Below, piece by piece: positions 52,178 through 60,970 of a DNA stretch of 61,960 nucleotides. Each line of letters opens with the position of its first letter. Position 1 is the first letter of the stretch. Source of the DNA: Intrasporangiaceae bacterium (GTDB lineage Bacteria > Actinomycetota > Actinomycetes > Actinomycetales > Dermatophilaceae); contig DUPF01000006.1 of the NCBI GenBank assembly GCA_012838445.1, positions 1 to 61,960 of the forward strand, in the 5' to 3' direction. Both the position numbers and the translations under genes were made by a program. Under the pieces are notes generated by a model. It was given only the letters and a program-made list of their open reading frames with translations, did not search any database and was not told where the DNA came from.

Positions 52178-54283
52178 TCACGTCGCTGCGGTCATCTGAC
52201 GGAGCTCCTTCTTCAGGTCGCCGATCTCGTCGCGCAGCCGGGCCGCGAGCTCGAAGTGCAACTCGGCGGCAGCGGTGTGCATCTGCGCCGTCAACTCCTG
52301 GATCAGCCCGGACAGTTCGGCCGCCGGCAGATCGCCGCCGCGACGACCGGCCACCTCGGCGTCGGCGATGACAGCCGCCCGGCCCCGTCCGCCGTCCGCC
52401 TTGCCGCGGGAGCGGGCCCGGCCGGAGCCGAGGAGCTCCTCGGTGTCGGCGTCCTCGCGGTGCAGCATGTCGGTGATGTCGGCGATCTTCTTGCGCAGCG
52501 GTTGCGGGTCGATGCCCTTCTCCCGGTTGTACGCCATCTGCTTCTCCCGGCGTCGCGCGGTCTCCTCGATCGCGTCGTGCATGCTCGGGGTGAGGTTGTC
52601 CGCATACATGTGAACCTGACCGGAGACGTTGCGGGCCGCCCGTCCGATCGTCTGGATGAGGGAGCGGGTGGAACGCAGGAAGCCCTCCTTGTCGGCGTCG
52701 AGGATGCTCACGAGCGAGACCTCCGGCAGGTCGAGACCCTCCCGGAGCAGGTTGATGCCGACGAGGACGTCGAACTCGCCGAGGCGCAGCTCCCGGAGCA
52801 GTTCGACCCGACGCAGGGTGTCGATGTCGGAGTGCAGGTATCGCACCCGCACGCCCTTGTCGAGCAGGTAGTCGGTCAGGTCCTCGGCCATCTTCTTCGT
52901 CAGCGTGGTCACGAGGACCCGCTCGTTGCGTTCGGCGCGGATGCTGATCTCGTGGAGGAGATCGTCGATCTGCCCCTTCGTCGGTTTGAGGATGATCTCC
53001 GGGTCGACGAGTCCGGTCGGGCGGATGATCTGTTCGACAACCCCGTCGGACTTGGCCAGCTCGTAGGGTCCGGGGGTCGCCGACAGGTAGACGGTCTGAC
53101 CGATCCGTTCGAGGAACTCCTCCCACTTCAGCGGCCGGTTGTCCATCGCGCTCGGCAGTCGGAACCCGTGCTCGACGAGCGTCCGTTTGCGGCTCATGTC
53201 GCCTTCGTACATGGCGCCGATCTGCGGGACGGTCACGTGGGATTCGTCGATGACGAGGAGGAAGTCCTCCGGGAAGTAGTCCAGGAGACAGTTCGGTGCC
53301 GACCCCGGGGAGCGTCCGTCGATGTGCATCGAATAGTTCTCGATGCCGGCGCAGGAGCCGATCTGGCGCATCATCTCGATGTCGTAGGTGGTGCGCATCC
53401 GCAGCCGTTGCGCCTCGAGGAGTTTGCCCTGCTTCTCGAAGGTCGCCAACTGGTCACCGAGCTCGATCTCGATGCCGCGGATGGCCCGCTCCATGCGCTC
53501 GGGGCCGGCGACGTAGTGGGTGGCGGGGAAGACATACATCTCCTGCTCCTCCCGGATCACCTCCCCGGTCATGGGGTGCAGGGTGTAGATCCGCTCGATC
53601 TCGTCACCGAAGAACTCGATGCGGATCGCGAGCTCCTCGTAGACGGGGATGATCTCGACCGTGTCGCCGCGCACCCGGAACGTCCCGCGGGTGAAGGCCA
53701 GATCGTTGCGGGTGTACTGCATCGTGATGAACTGCCGCAGCAGATCGTCCCGATCCCGTTCCTCCCCCACCCGCAGCGCCACCATCCGGTCGACGTACTC
53801 CTGCGGGGTGCCCAGTCCGTAGATGCAGGACACGGAGGCGACGACGACGACGTCCCGCCGGGTCAGCAGGGAGTTCGTTGCCGAGTGCCGCAGCCGTTCG
53901 ACCTCGTCGTTGATCGAGGAGTCCTTCTCGATGTAGGTGTCCGTCTGCGGGACGTAGGCCTCCGGCTGGTAGTAGTCGTAGTAGCTGACGAAGTACTCGA
54001 CCGCGTTGTGCGGCAACAGCTCCCGGAACTCGTTGGCCAACTGGGCGGCGAGGGTCTTGTTCGGCGCCATGACGAGCGTCGGCCGCTGGACCTGCTCGAT
54101 GAGCCACGCGGTGGTCGCCGACTTGCCGGTGCCGGTGGCGCCGAGGAGCACGACGTCCTGCTCACCGGCGTTGATCCGGGTGGCGAGCTCGGCGATCGCC
54201 TGCGGCTGGTCGCCGGCGGGCTGGAACTCGGAGACGACCTCGAAGGGAGCGACTCGCCTTTGCAGGTCGGTGATGGGACGCAT
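52178..54283 (-). CDS. uvrB: Excinuclease ABC subunit B
   Basis: 701-residue helicase-like subunit that loads damaged DNA. Walker [14 protein letters not shown] is near residue 47. The damage-probing hairpin is in [20 protein letters not shown]. Helicase motif [17 protein letters not shown] and QTIGRAARN follow. The C-terminal UVR motif ([21 protein letters not shown]) contacts UvrC. TACCGT lies 6 nt before the ATG. It is 3 kb from uvrA but in its own transcription unit. Confidence 0.96.
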   Translation of the reverse strand: MRPITDLQRRVAPFEVVSEFQPAGDQPQAIAELATRINAGEQDVVLLGATGTGKSATTAWLIEQVQRPTLVMAPNKTLAAQLANEFRELLPHNAVEYFVSYYDYYQPEAYVPQTDTYIEKDSSINDEVERLRHSATNSLLTRRDVVVVASVSCIYGLGTPQEYVDRMVALRVGEERDRDDLLRQFITMQYTRNDLAFTRGTFRVRGDTVEIIPVYEELAIRIEFFGDEIERIYTLHPMTGEVIREEQEMYVFPATHYVAGPERMERAIRGIEIELGDQLATFEKQGKLLEAQRLRMRTTYDIEMMRQIGSCAGIENYSMHIDGRSPGSAPNCLLDYFPEDFLLVIDESHVTVPQIGAMYEGDMSRKRTLVEHGFRLPSAMDNRPLKWEEFLERIGQTVYLSATPGPYELAKSDGVVEQIIRPTGLVDPEIILKPTKGQIDDLLHEISIRAERNERVLVTTLTKKMAEDLTDYLLDKGVRVRYLHSDIDTLRRVELLRELRLGEFDVLVGINLLREGLDLPEVSLVSILDADKEGFLRSTRSLIQTIGRAARNVSGQVHMYADNLTPSMHDAIEETARRREKQMAYNREKGIDPQPLRKKIADITDMLHREDADTEELLGSGRARSRGKADGGRGRAAVIADAEVAGRRGGDLPAAELSGLIQELTAQMHTAAAELHFELAARLRDEIGDLKKELRQMTAAT

Positions 54284-54289
54284 GGTTCT

Positions 54290-54295
54290 ACGGTA
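54290..54295 (-). promoter_or_regulatory. uvrB -10 box
   Basis: TACCGT on the minus strand ends 6 nt before the uvrB ATG. It overlaps a GGTATGCGGT element on the plus strand. No LexA box is visible near it. Confidence 0.4.
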
Positions 54296-54338
54296 TGCGG
54301 TCGCACCGACAGCGCATATCCTCCCGGTCCTCGCTCCC

Positions 54339-54378
54339 GCGGAGGATCGGTGTTGTCAGGGCGACACCCATCCTCCGC
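54339..54378 (-). terminator. Hairpin after the secreted-protein gene
   Basis: Arms GCGGAGGAT (54339-54347) / ATCCTCCGC (54370-54378), extended inward by GGTGT/ACACC after one mismatch. It starts 13 nt past the stop at 54392 and precedes the uvrB promoter. Confidence 0.65.
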
Positions 54379-54391
54379 ACGAACCGCACCG

Positions 54392-55237
54392 TCAGCCGCC
54401 GCCGGTGACGAGACGGGCCCGGGACTCCCTGACCGTCACGGTCGTTTCGGCGCCGCTGATGCTGGCGGTGCCGGGGATGTCGGCCCAGGCTCCGCCATTG
54501 ACGCGGAACTGGCCCCCATAGACGACGTCCGCGCGGGCCTGGTAACTCCCCTTGGCGGTGTACTCGTGGATGACGTTCCCGGTCGGGTACGGACCGCCCT
54601 CGTCACGTGTCGGACCCTCCGTCTCGCCGTCGCCGAAGTGGTAGGTGATCGAGTCGAGCCTGGGTCGGATGTCCACCTGGAACCCGAGCAGCGTGGTGGT
54701 GTCGATCTCGTTCGGTGCGTATCCGGCGTCCGGCCAGACGACCTGGTAGTAGGTCGGCAGAGTCACCAAGGTGACGTCACCCTTGGGTTGTGTCGTGACC
54801 TCCGGAACCGCGAAGGCGGTGTCATGGAATGCCTCCAGGATCATCGCCATCGTCAGTTCCGGGCCGTCGTCGACAAGGTTGGGAAAGCACGTCACCCCGC
54901 GGAACTCCCAGATGTCCGAGCCCTCCGCCTGACGGAAGATCCTGTTCGCCGGTCCGAGTCCTTGCTCCGGAGTGTTGTTGGCGCACTCTCGAATGGCGGC
55001 CTCGCAGTAGTAGGTCGTCCGCCAGTCCGTGGGGTCCTCAGCGCAGAACGAGACCGAGACGTAGCGGTAGTTCACTCCGGCCGTCTCACCCGCGGTCGCA
55101 GCCCTTTTTGCCTGGTCGTAGGTCATGCCGACTCGAGATCCGCCGCCCGAGACATCGCCGACGAACCCACCTCCCCCAGGCTCTCCGGCTGCTCCATGGA
55201 GCAGGAGACCCACTACCAGCGCACAGGCAAATCGCAT
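54392..55237 (-). CDS. Secreted protein with PKD-like domain, function unknown
   Basis: 281 residues with a signal peptide (MRFACALVVGLLLHGAAG) and cleavage expected near residue 18. The first mature half is Tyr-rich with four cysteines (SFCAED, YYCEAAIREC, VTCFPN), probably disulfide-bonded. The second half has a PKD-type motif (YHFGDGETEG ... HEYTAKGSY), an extracellular binding fold. The ATG overlaps the stop of the DUF6318 lipoprotein (TGATG), so the two are made together. No enzyme motif seen. GC content is lower than in neighbouring genes. Confidence 0.75.
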   Translation of the reverse strand: MRFACALVVGLLLHGAAGEPGGGGFVGDVSGGGSRVGMTYDQAKRAATAGETAGVNYRYVSVSFCAEDPTDWRTTYYCEAAIRECANNTPEQGLGPANRIFRQAEGSDIWEFRGVTCFPNLVDDGPELTMAMILEAFHDTAFAVPEVTTQPKGDVTLVTLPTYYQVVWPDAGYAPNEIDTTTLLGFQVDIRPRLDSITYHFGDGETEGPTRDEGGPYPTGNVIHEYTAKGSYQARADVVYGGQFRVNGGAWADIPGTASISGAETTVTVRESRARLVTGGG

Positions 55238-55878
55238 CAGCGTGGTTCTAAGGCAAGATCGTAGAGTTTCCATTGGTTTCCGTCCCAGATCGCTGCCCCG
55301 ATGCCCTGCAGAGTTGCCTCGTCGCCGAGGTTTGACTCCGAGCCATCTTGCGAAACAGTCGCGTTCGCCGGAGCATGCGCCACCATATTGAAGCGCTGCA
55401 CGCCGGGTGCCCCTCCACCGATTCTCTCCATTGACGTGATGACGAACGGTTCCGTCCTGGCGTGGGAGTTGCTCAGGGAGAGGTCACGAATGGTGGTCTC
55501 CGTGCGCTGACAGGCGACACAGTCCTGGTCCGAGATTCCTGGAATGAGCCCCGGCTTTGGGTCCATGTAGAGACCGTTCGCCACGTCGAAGTAATAGCGA
55601 ATGAACGCCTCCGCCCCTTCGGGAGTGTTCTCCTTGGCCGCATCGGGCAGCGGCGGCAAGTCACCCGCCTCACCCGGCTCGGAGGTCTCCGTCGGGTCAC
55701 CGGTCAGTGTGTCGTCCGGAGTGGGTGACGGGCTCGCCGGTGTCGATACCGACGTCGGCGGGGTCGTGGGAATCGGTTCAGGGTCGCCCGACCCGGAACA
55801 CCCCACGAGGACCAGCGCCACTACCGCGGCACCGACCCACCTGCGCAGCCACATGGGCGTGTTTGTTCTACCTGTCAT
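55237..55878 (-). CDS. DUF6318 family lipoprotein
   Basis: 213-residue lipoprotein: basic N-terminus, hydrophobic run and lipobox LVLVGC (Cys27). A 45-residue Thr/Pro/Ser linker follows. The core has PEGAEAFIRYYFDVANGLYMD and a CVAC motif, which match DUF6318 as I remember it. Function of the family is unknown. Translation-coupled to the secreted PKD-like protein. The region has lower GC and less biased codons than its neighbours. Confidence 0.8.
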   Translation of the reverse strand: MTGRTNTPMWLRRWVGAAVVALVLVGCSGSGDPEPIPTTPPTSVSTPASPSPTPDDTLTGDPTETSEPGEAGDLPPLPDAAKENTPEGAEAFIRYYFDVANGLYMDPKPGLIPGISDQDCVACQRTETTIRDLSLSNSHARTEPFVITSMERIGGGAPGVQRFNMVAHAPANATVSQDGSESNLGDEATLQGIGAAIWDGNQWKLYDLALEPR

Positions 55879-55989
55879 GTCATGCCCCGCCTGATGAGAG
55901 TGAGGAATCGTCCTGCAACGACTGCGAGCGTATCCCGATCTCTGCAACTCTGCAGGATCAAGGCCGTCCGGCTGTGGACAACCCCTGAC

Positions 55990-57177
55990 TCAGCGGTCCG
56001 GGTGCCAGCCGGTGCGCGAGGCCCAGGACAAGGCATCCCGGTGGGCGCGCGCGAACCAGGGCTCCTTCGCGGCGGCGTAGTCGGCGGTGCGGGCGATCCG
56101 ACGCTGCAACCCCCGCTTGAACTCGGCATAGCCCTCCCGCGCGGCCGCGTCGGCCCGCATCCAGTCCCGGAACCGCAATGCCCAGGTCCACCCCTCGGTG
56201 CCGTACTCACGGACGTGGATGTGCGCCACCCGCTGCGGGTCGGCGTTCCCGAAGAGTCGCTTCGGCCAGTCCTTTCCGTCGGCGCCGCTGTCCCACCAGT
56301 GCCCGGCCGAACGGGGGAAGCCGGCCGCTGCCATGGCGTCGACGAAGGCGGCAGAGTCGGCATCGCGCAGGTCCCGCACCCCGATCTGCAGGTCGATGAC
56401 ATCCTTGGCGAGCACGCCGGGGATCGCGGTCGAGCCCACGTGGTCGATGCTCAGCGCCCGCTCCCCCAACGCCTTGCCGATCCGTCCCATGAGCCGGGCC
56501 GCGTCGTCCGCCCACCGCTCCCGTGGCTCGGACAGGGTCAACTCGTCGGGGCGGCGCGAGACGATCCCGAGCCGGACATTCTCGTCGAACACGACGATCC
56601 GGTCCTGCCACAGGGCGTCCACGGCCGCGTGCAGATCCGCCACCGACCCGGTGTTCTCCAGGACGGCGTCCGCGGCCGCATACCGCTGCTCATCGGAGGC
56701 CTGGACCGCGATCCGGGCGCGGGCATCGGAGGCCTCCATCCCCCGGTCCTCGACGAGGCGACGCACCCGCTCGTCCTCGGGCGTGTCGACGACGATGACG
56801 AGGTGATAGTCCGCGGACAGGCCCTTCTCGACGAGGATCGGCATGTCGTGCACGACGATCCCGTTGCGCCGGGCGGTCGCCATCCGGGTCGCGGTGAGCT
56901 CCCAGATCGCGGGGTGCGTGATCGCCTCAAGGTCGGCGAGTGCCTGCGGGTCGCCGAAGACGATCCGCCCGAGCGCCGGCCGGTCCAGCCCGCCGTCCGC
57001 GGCGACGATATCGGGGCCGAAGCGCTCCACGATGGCCTCGAACGCGGGACTCCCCGGCTCGACGACCTCCCGGGCGATCTGGTCGGCATCGACGATCGTC
57101 GCGCCGAGACGCTCCAGTCGTCGGGCGACCGTGGACTTGCCCGACCCGATGCCACCGGTGAGGCCGACTCTCAACAT
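55990..57177 (-). CDS. coaE: Dephospho-CoA kinase fused to a GrpB (UPF0157) domain
   Basis: 395 residues. The N-terminal half is CoaE, last step of CoA synthesis: Walker A GGIGSGKST (residues 8-16), DADQIAREVVEPG, and HPAIWELT. The C-terminal half (about 205-395) is a GrpB nucleotidyltransferase-like domain (SIDHVGSTAIPGVLAKDVIDL; FKRGLQRRIART). This fusion is known in actinobacteria, including M. tuberculosis. The GrpB part may help folding or have its own role. The ATG at 57177 is 7 nt after TAGCGT. Confidence 0.95.
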   Translation of the reverse strand: MLRVGLTGGIGSGKSTVARRLERLGATIVDADQIAREVVEPGSPAFEAIVERFGPDIVAADGGLDRPALGRIVFGDPQALADLEAITHPAIWELTATRMATARRNGIVVHDMPILVEKGLSADYHLVIVVDTPEDERVRRLVEDRGMEASDARARIAVQASDEQRYAAADAVLENTGSVADLHAAVDALWQDRIVVFDENVRLGIVSRRPDELTLSEPRERWADDAARLMGRIGKALGERALSIDHVGSTAIPGVLAKDVIDLQIGVRDLRDADSAAFVDAMAAAGFPRSAGHWWDSGADGKDWPKRLFGNADPQRVAHIHVREYGTEGWTWALRFRDWMRADAAAREGYAEFKRGLQRRIARTADYAAAKEPWFARAHRDALSWASRTGWHPDR

Positions 57178-57184
57178 GGAGTCC

Positions 57185-57217
57185 ACGCTAGTCGCACCGC
57201 CCGGGTGACGTTAGGTT
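57185..57217. promoter_or_regulatory. -10 boxes for coaE (minus) and the decarboxylase operon (plus)
   Basis: TAGCGT on the minus strand (57190-57185) is 7 nt from the coaE ATG. TAGGTT on the plus strand (57212-57217) is 6 nt from the ATG at 57224. Both suggest leaderless transcripts. Confidence 0.5.
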
Positions 57218-57223
57218 CAGAGC

Positions 57224-58621
57224 ATGAGTGATCTCTTCGACGCCTACCCCTACGCGACTCGGTATGCGGTGCAGCGGGCCCTGCCCGACGTCGGCCGGGA
57301 CCCGGATCAGGTTCTCGCCGAGTTGCGCGAGATGGCCACCGAGGAGGACGCCGTCTGGGAGCAGGGTCAGTGCTCGGGGACGATGTACTGCGGCGACCAC
57401 GAGCACTACGGCGTCCTGAACGAGGCGTTCGGGATGTTCTCCCACAGCAACGCCCTGCAGCGGGACATGTGCCCGAGCGCGACCCGGTTCGAGGGGGAGA
57501 TCATCGCGATGGCGCTGGACCTCATGCACGCGGAGGCGGTCACCGGGACCACCCCGGCGGGGATGGTCACCGGCGGCGGCTCCGGGAGCATCCTCCAGGC
57601 GGTCCTGGCCCACCGCGACCGGGCCCGGGCGACGAAGGGGATCGACCGACCCTCGATGGTGCGTCCCGACACCGCGCACCCGGCGTTCGCCAAGGCCGCG
57701 CACCTGTTCGGGCTCGAGTTGCGGACCGTCCCGGTCGACCCCGACACGACCGTCGTCGACCCGCAGGCCATGGCGGACGCGATCGACGAGTCGACGGTCG
57801 TCATCGTCGGCTCCGCGGGGAACTATCCCTACGGCACGATCGACCCGATCGCCGATCTGGGCCAGGTGGCTCTCGAACACGACACCGCCCTGCACGTCGA
57901 CGCCTGCCTCGGTGGCTTCATCCTCCCGTTCGGGGAGGAGCTCGGCTACGACATCCCGCCGTTCGACTTCCGGGTGCCGGGGGTGAGCACGATCTCGGCG
58001 GACACCCACAAGTACGGCTACGGCCTCAAGGGATCGTCGACGGTGCTGTTCCGGGACAAGGAGACCCGCAACGCGTCGTACTTCCTCGTGCCGGAGTGGT
58101 CCGGCGGCAAGTACTACTCCCCCGGCCTGGAGGGCTCGCGCAGCGTCGGTCTGCTCGCAGCGACGTGGACCTCGCTGGTGACGACCGGTCGGGACGGGTA
58201 TCGCGCCCACGCCAAGGACATCTTCGCCACGTCGGCGGCGATGCAGGAGGTCGTCCGCTCCCACCCGGAACTGCGGCTGCTCGGGGATCCGACGTTCCTG
58301 TTCGCGTTCACCTCCGATGAGTTCGACATCTACCACGTCGCCGATGCGATGAAGGAGCACGGCTGGCGGTTCAACGGATTGCAGTACCCGAACGCCCTGC
58401 ACCTGGCCGTGACCCGTCCGCAGACCCAGCCGGGGGTCGTCGAACGGTTCGGCCGCGATCTGGCCGCTGCGCTCGCATACGCCAAGGAGCAGACCCAGCC
58501 GCCGGCCTCGGCGGCGATCTACGGGGGTGTTCCCGGTGGGCTGACCAGTGACGGCGCCGAGTTCATCGGGGCCGTCATGACCGAGCTGCTCGACGCCCAG
58601 CAGACCGTCCCGGAGCCGTGA
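57224..58621 (+). CDS. PLP-dependent decarboxylase/lyase, sphingosine-1-phosphate lyase-like
   Basis: 465-residue group II PLP enzyme. The lysine motif STISADTHKYGYGLKGSS is nearly the same as in eukaryotic S1P lyase. So are the stretch after it (ASYFLVPEWSGGKYYSP, then GLEGSRSVG) and the ending AAIYGGVPGG. GNYPYGTIDPIADL and HVDACLGGF hold the PLP-pyridine Asp. There is no N-terminal membrane anchor. S1P lyases cleave phosphorylated amino-alcohols to phosphoethanolamine and an aldehyde; related enzymes decarboxylate amino acids. It is translationally coupled to an FGGY kinase. Substrate not known. Confidence 0.82.
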   Translation: MSDLFDAYPYATRYAVQRALPDVGRDPDQVLAELREMATEEDAVWEQGQCSGTMYCGDHEHYGVLNEAFGMFSHSNALQRDMCPSATRFEGEIIAMALDLMHAEAVTGTTPAGMVTGGGSGSILQAVLAHRDRARATKGIDRPSMVRPDTAHPAFAKAAHLFGLELRTVPVDPDTTVVDPQAMADAIDESTVVIVGSAGNYPYGTIDPIADLGQVALEHDTALHVDACLGGFILPFGEELGYDIPPFDFRVPGVSTISADTHKYGYGLKGSSTVLFRDKETRNASYFLVPEWSGGKYYSPGLEGSRSVGLLAATWTSLVTTGRDGYRAHAKDIFATSAAMQEVVRSHPELRLLGDPTFLFAFTSDEFDIYHVADAMKEHGWRFNGLQYPNALHLAVTRPQTQPGVVERFGRDLAAALAYAKEQTQPPASAAIYGGVPGGLTSDGAEFIGAVMTELLDAQQTVPEP

Positions 58622-60165
58622 TGTCGGGCCGGTCAGCGGGCGGGCCGACGGTCGTCGCCGTCGACCTCGGCACCGGTGGGCCGAAGGTCGGGCTGGTCGG
58701 ACTCGACGGCCGGCTGCTGTGGAGCGGGATCGGCTCGGTCCCGACGGAACGTCCCGGTCACGGCCGGGCGGTCCAGGACGCCGAGCTCTGGTGGACCGGC
58801 ACCCTCGATCTGGTATGCGAGGGGCTCGCCCGCACCGGCATCGACCCGGCGTCGGTGGTCGGGTTCGCGGTGACCGGACAGTGGGGCTCGACGGTGCCCG
58901 TCGACGCGGACGGCATTCCGGTCGGGGCGGCCCGGATCTGGCAGGACAACAGCGCGGCGCGCCACTCGCGGGACGTCATCGGCGGTCCGGCGCTCGGCTA
59001 TCACCCGACCCGCCTGGCGACGTGGCTGCGCCGCACGGCCGGGGCACCCTCACCGCTCGGCGGGGATCCGGTCAGCCACCTGCTCGGGTATCTGCGGGAC
59101 GAACCGGACGTCGCTGCCCGGGCCCGCTGGTTCCTCGAACCGGTCGACTTCCTGACCATGCGGCTGACCGGGCGCGCCAGCGCCACGGCGGCGTCGATGG
59201 CGGCGGCCTGGCTCGTCGATGTGCGCGGGGCGCGGACCGCATACGACCCGACGCTGCTCGCTCTGGCCGGCGTCGACGGTGACCGGCTCCCTCCCCTGCT
59301 GCCGCCGCACAGTGTCGTCGGCCCGCTCAAACCCGACGTGGCGGACCGGCTGGGACTGTCGCCGGAGGTCCTCGTCGTCTCCGGGATGCCGGACACCCAC
59401 TCGGCGTGGGCCGGTGCCGGCCGCACGGGTGAGGGCGAGCTGCACATGGCGATCTCGACATCGTCGTGGATCTCGGCCGCGGTCTCGCGCAAACGCACCG
59501 ACGTGCTGCACTCGATTGCGACCATGCCGGGGCTGCTGCCCGGGGGATATCTCATCGCCGACAACCACGAGGCGGCCGGGGCGTCGCTGGCGTGGGTGCG
59601 TGACCAGGGGTTCGGCGACAGCTACGAGGAGTTGACGGCGCTGGCGGCACGGTCGCCGGCAGGGGCCAATGGTGTCGTCTTCACGCCCTGGCTCGCCGGG
59701 ATGCGCTCGCCCCGGGACGACCGGTCCGCGCGGGCCGGCTGGAACAACCTCTCGCACCGGAGCACCCGGGCCGACCTGGTCCGGGCCGTGCTCGAGGGGG
59801 TCGCCCACCAGGCGGCATGGCTGCTCGAGCCGGTGCTGCGATTCACACCGACCCCGTCGGAGTCGATCCGGATCATCGGGGGCGGGGCCCGTTCGGACCT
59901 GTGGTGCCAGATCCACGCCGACGTCCTCGGCCGCCCGATCGTGCGGGTCGAGGATCCGATGACCGCCCAGTTGCGCGGCGTCGGACTCGCCGCCGGGGTC
60001 GCCCTCGGACACCTCGACTGGGCAGATCTCGATGCCCTCGTTCCGATCGACCGGACCTTCGAGCCGGACCCCGTGCGGCATACCGCCTATGCGCAGGTGA
60101 CGGCGGAACTGCCCCGGATCCACTCCGGCCTCAAGGGGACCATCGGCCGGCTCGCGCGCACCTGA
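58618..60165 (+). CDS. FGGY-family carbohydrate kinase
   Basis: 515-residue kinase. N-terminal ATP/Mg site is VVAVDLGTGGPKVGLVGLDG; the middle has GFAVTGQWGSTVPVD; the C-terminal FGGY signature is IRIIGGGARSDLWCQIHADVLGRP. It resembles xylulokinase-type members but the sugar-site residues do not let me name a sugar. GTG at 58618 overlaps the upstream stop; ATG at 58621 is equally possible. The pair with an S1P-lyase-like enzyme suggests the kinase phosphorylates a substrate that the lyase then cleaves. Confidence 0.88.
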   Translation: MMSGRSAGGPTVVAVDLGTGGPKVGLVGLDGRLLWSGIGSVPTERPGHGRAVQDAELWWTGTLDLVCEGLARTGIDPASVVGFAVTGQWGSTVPVDADGIPVGAARIWQDNSAARHSRDVIGGPALGYHPTRLATWLRRTAGAPSPLGGDPVSHLLGYLRDEPDVAARARWFLEPVDFLTMRLTGRASATAASMAAAWLVDVRGARTAYDPTLLALAGVDGDRLPPLLPPHSVVGPLKPDVADRLGLSPEVLVVSGMPDTHSAWAGAGRTGEGELHMAISTSSWISAAVSRKRTDVLHSIATMPGLLPGGYLIADNHEAAGASLAWVRDQGFGDSYEELTALAARSPAGANGVVFTPWLAGMRSPRDDRSARAGWNNLSHRSTRADLVRAVLEGVAHQAAWLLEPVLRFTPTPSESIRIIGGGARSDLWCQIHADVLGRPIVRVEDPMTAQLRGVGLAAGVALGHLDWADLDALVPIDRTFEPDPVRHTAYAQVTAELPRIHSGLKGTIGRLART

Positions 60166-60174
60166 GGGACGGCG

Positions 60175-60207
60175 CAGGGCCCACCGGCGTGCTGCCGATG
60201 GGCCCTG
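60175..60207. terminator. Hairpin after the FGGY kinase
   Basis: CAGGGCCCA (60175-60183) / TGGGCCCTG (60199-60207), with a smaller GGC/GCC stem in the loop. It starts 9 nt past the kinase stop, between convergent genes. Confidence 0.7.
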
Positions 60208-60247
60208 TGGTGGTATGCGGTCCGCACCTTCGCGCGGACTGCCCGGG

Positions 60248-60808
60248 TCACCTGGTAGCCGGCTCACCCTGCTTCGCGTGCCGCAGCCCGAGGACGGCGA
60301 GCACGAGGAAGACGGCGGCACCGACGAAGGCACCGATCCCGGCCCACATGGCGACCTTGGCCATCGTGCCGAAGGCGTAGGCGTTGAGGAGCAGGCCGCG
60401 CAGGGCGTTGCCCATGAAGAGGCTCTGCCGGAGCTGACCGAGCTCGGCGACCTTCTCCGGGTCGGCGCCCGGGTCCTTCGACAGCGCCATGAACTCGCCG
60501 GAGACTTCCTCGTACGTGCGGTTCTCGGACGAGGTGTTCATGTGGACGAGGATGTACTGGTCGGCGAAGGCCTTGGCCTGGTCGCCGTTGGTCATCTGCT
60601 GGCCGGCGTACTTGGCCAGCGCGTCCTTTTGCTCCTGGGTCTCGAGGCGATCCTCGGCAGGCATGGTGATGCGCTGCTGGCTGAGCTGCTCTTCGACGTT
60701 GTTGTTGATGAAGTTGCTGGCGTAGGTGAGCAGGACGCCGGCGACGAGGAGGACTGCTGCGAGGGCGAGGCCCATGTACGAGATGAGACGGTCGAGGGTG
60801 CTTCTCAT
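60248..60808 (-). CDS. Membrane protein with two TM segments, function unknown
   Basis: 186 residues. TM1 at about 10-30 (YMGLALAAVLLVAGVLLTYA) and TM2 at about 150-172 (AMWAGIGAFVGAAVFLVLAV). Between them lies a hydrophilic external loop of about 110 residues rich in Gln, Glu and Asn (NNNVEEQLSQQRITMPAEDR). No Cys or enzyme motif. It looks like a conserved actinobacterial hypothetical protein. TAGGAG precedes the ATG. Upstream is a short AT-rich stretch (TTTAAA at 60846-60851) that may be the promoter. Confidence 0.75.
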   Translation of the reverse strand: MRSTLDRLISYMGLALAAVLLVAGVLLTYASNFINNNVEEQLSQQRITMPAEDRLETQEQKDALAKYAGQQMTNGDQAKAFADQYILVHMNTSSENRTYEEVSGEFMALSKDPGADPEKVAELGQLRQSLFMGNALRGLLLNAYAFGTMAKVAMWAGIGAFVGAAVFLVLAVLGLRHAKQGEPATR

Positions 60809-60915
60809 GGTGTTCTCCTAGGAGGGTGGCAGGTGGTGGTGCAGATTTAAACTACTACCTGCCGTAGTACTCCGGCAACCTCTTTCGGTGTGACCTGCGC
60901 AACTCGGAGAACGCC

Positions 60916-60945
60916 GATGGCCGGCCCCGTCCGGGACCGGCCATC
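60916..60945 (-). terminator. rpsA terminator hairpin
   Basis: GATGGCCGG (60916-60924) / CCGGCCATC (60937-60945) with a 12-nt loop, 25 nt past the rpsA stop on the minus strand. A second purine-rich tail follows, without a T-run. Confidence 0.7.
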
Positions 60946-60970
60946 GTGCGGAGCGAGGGTTCGGCGAACC

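Noticed and set aside
52166-55264. Long plus-strand frame opposite uvrB and the secreted-protein gene
   Set aside because: Antisense of clearly homologous genes; no motif and no promoter.
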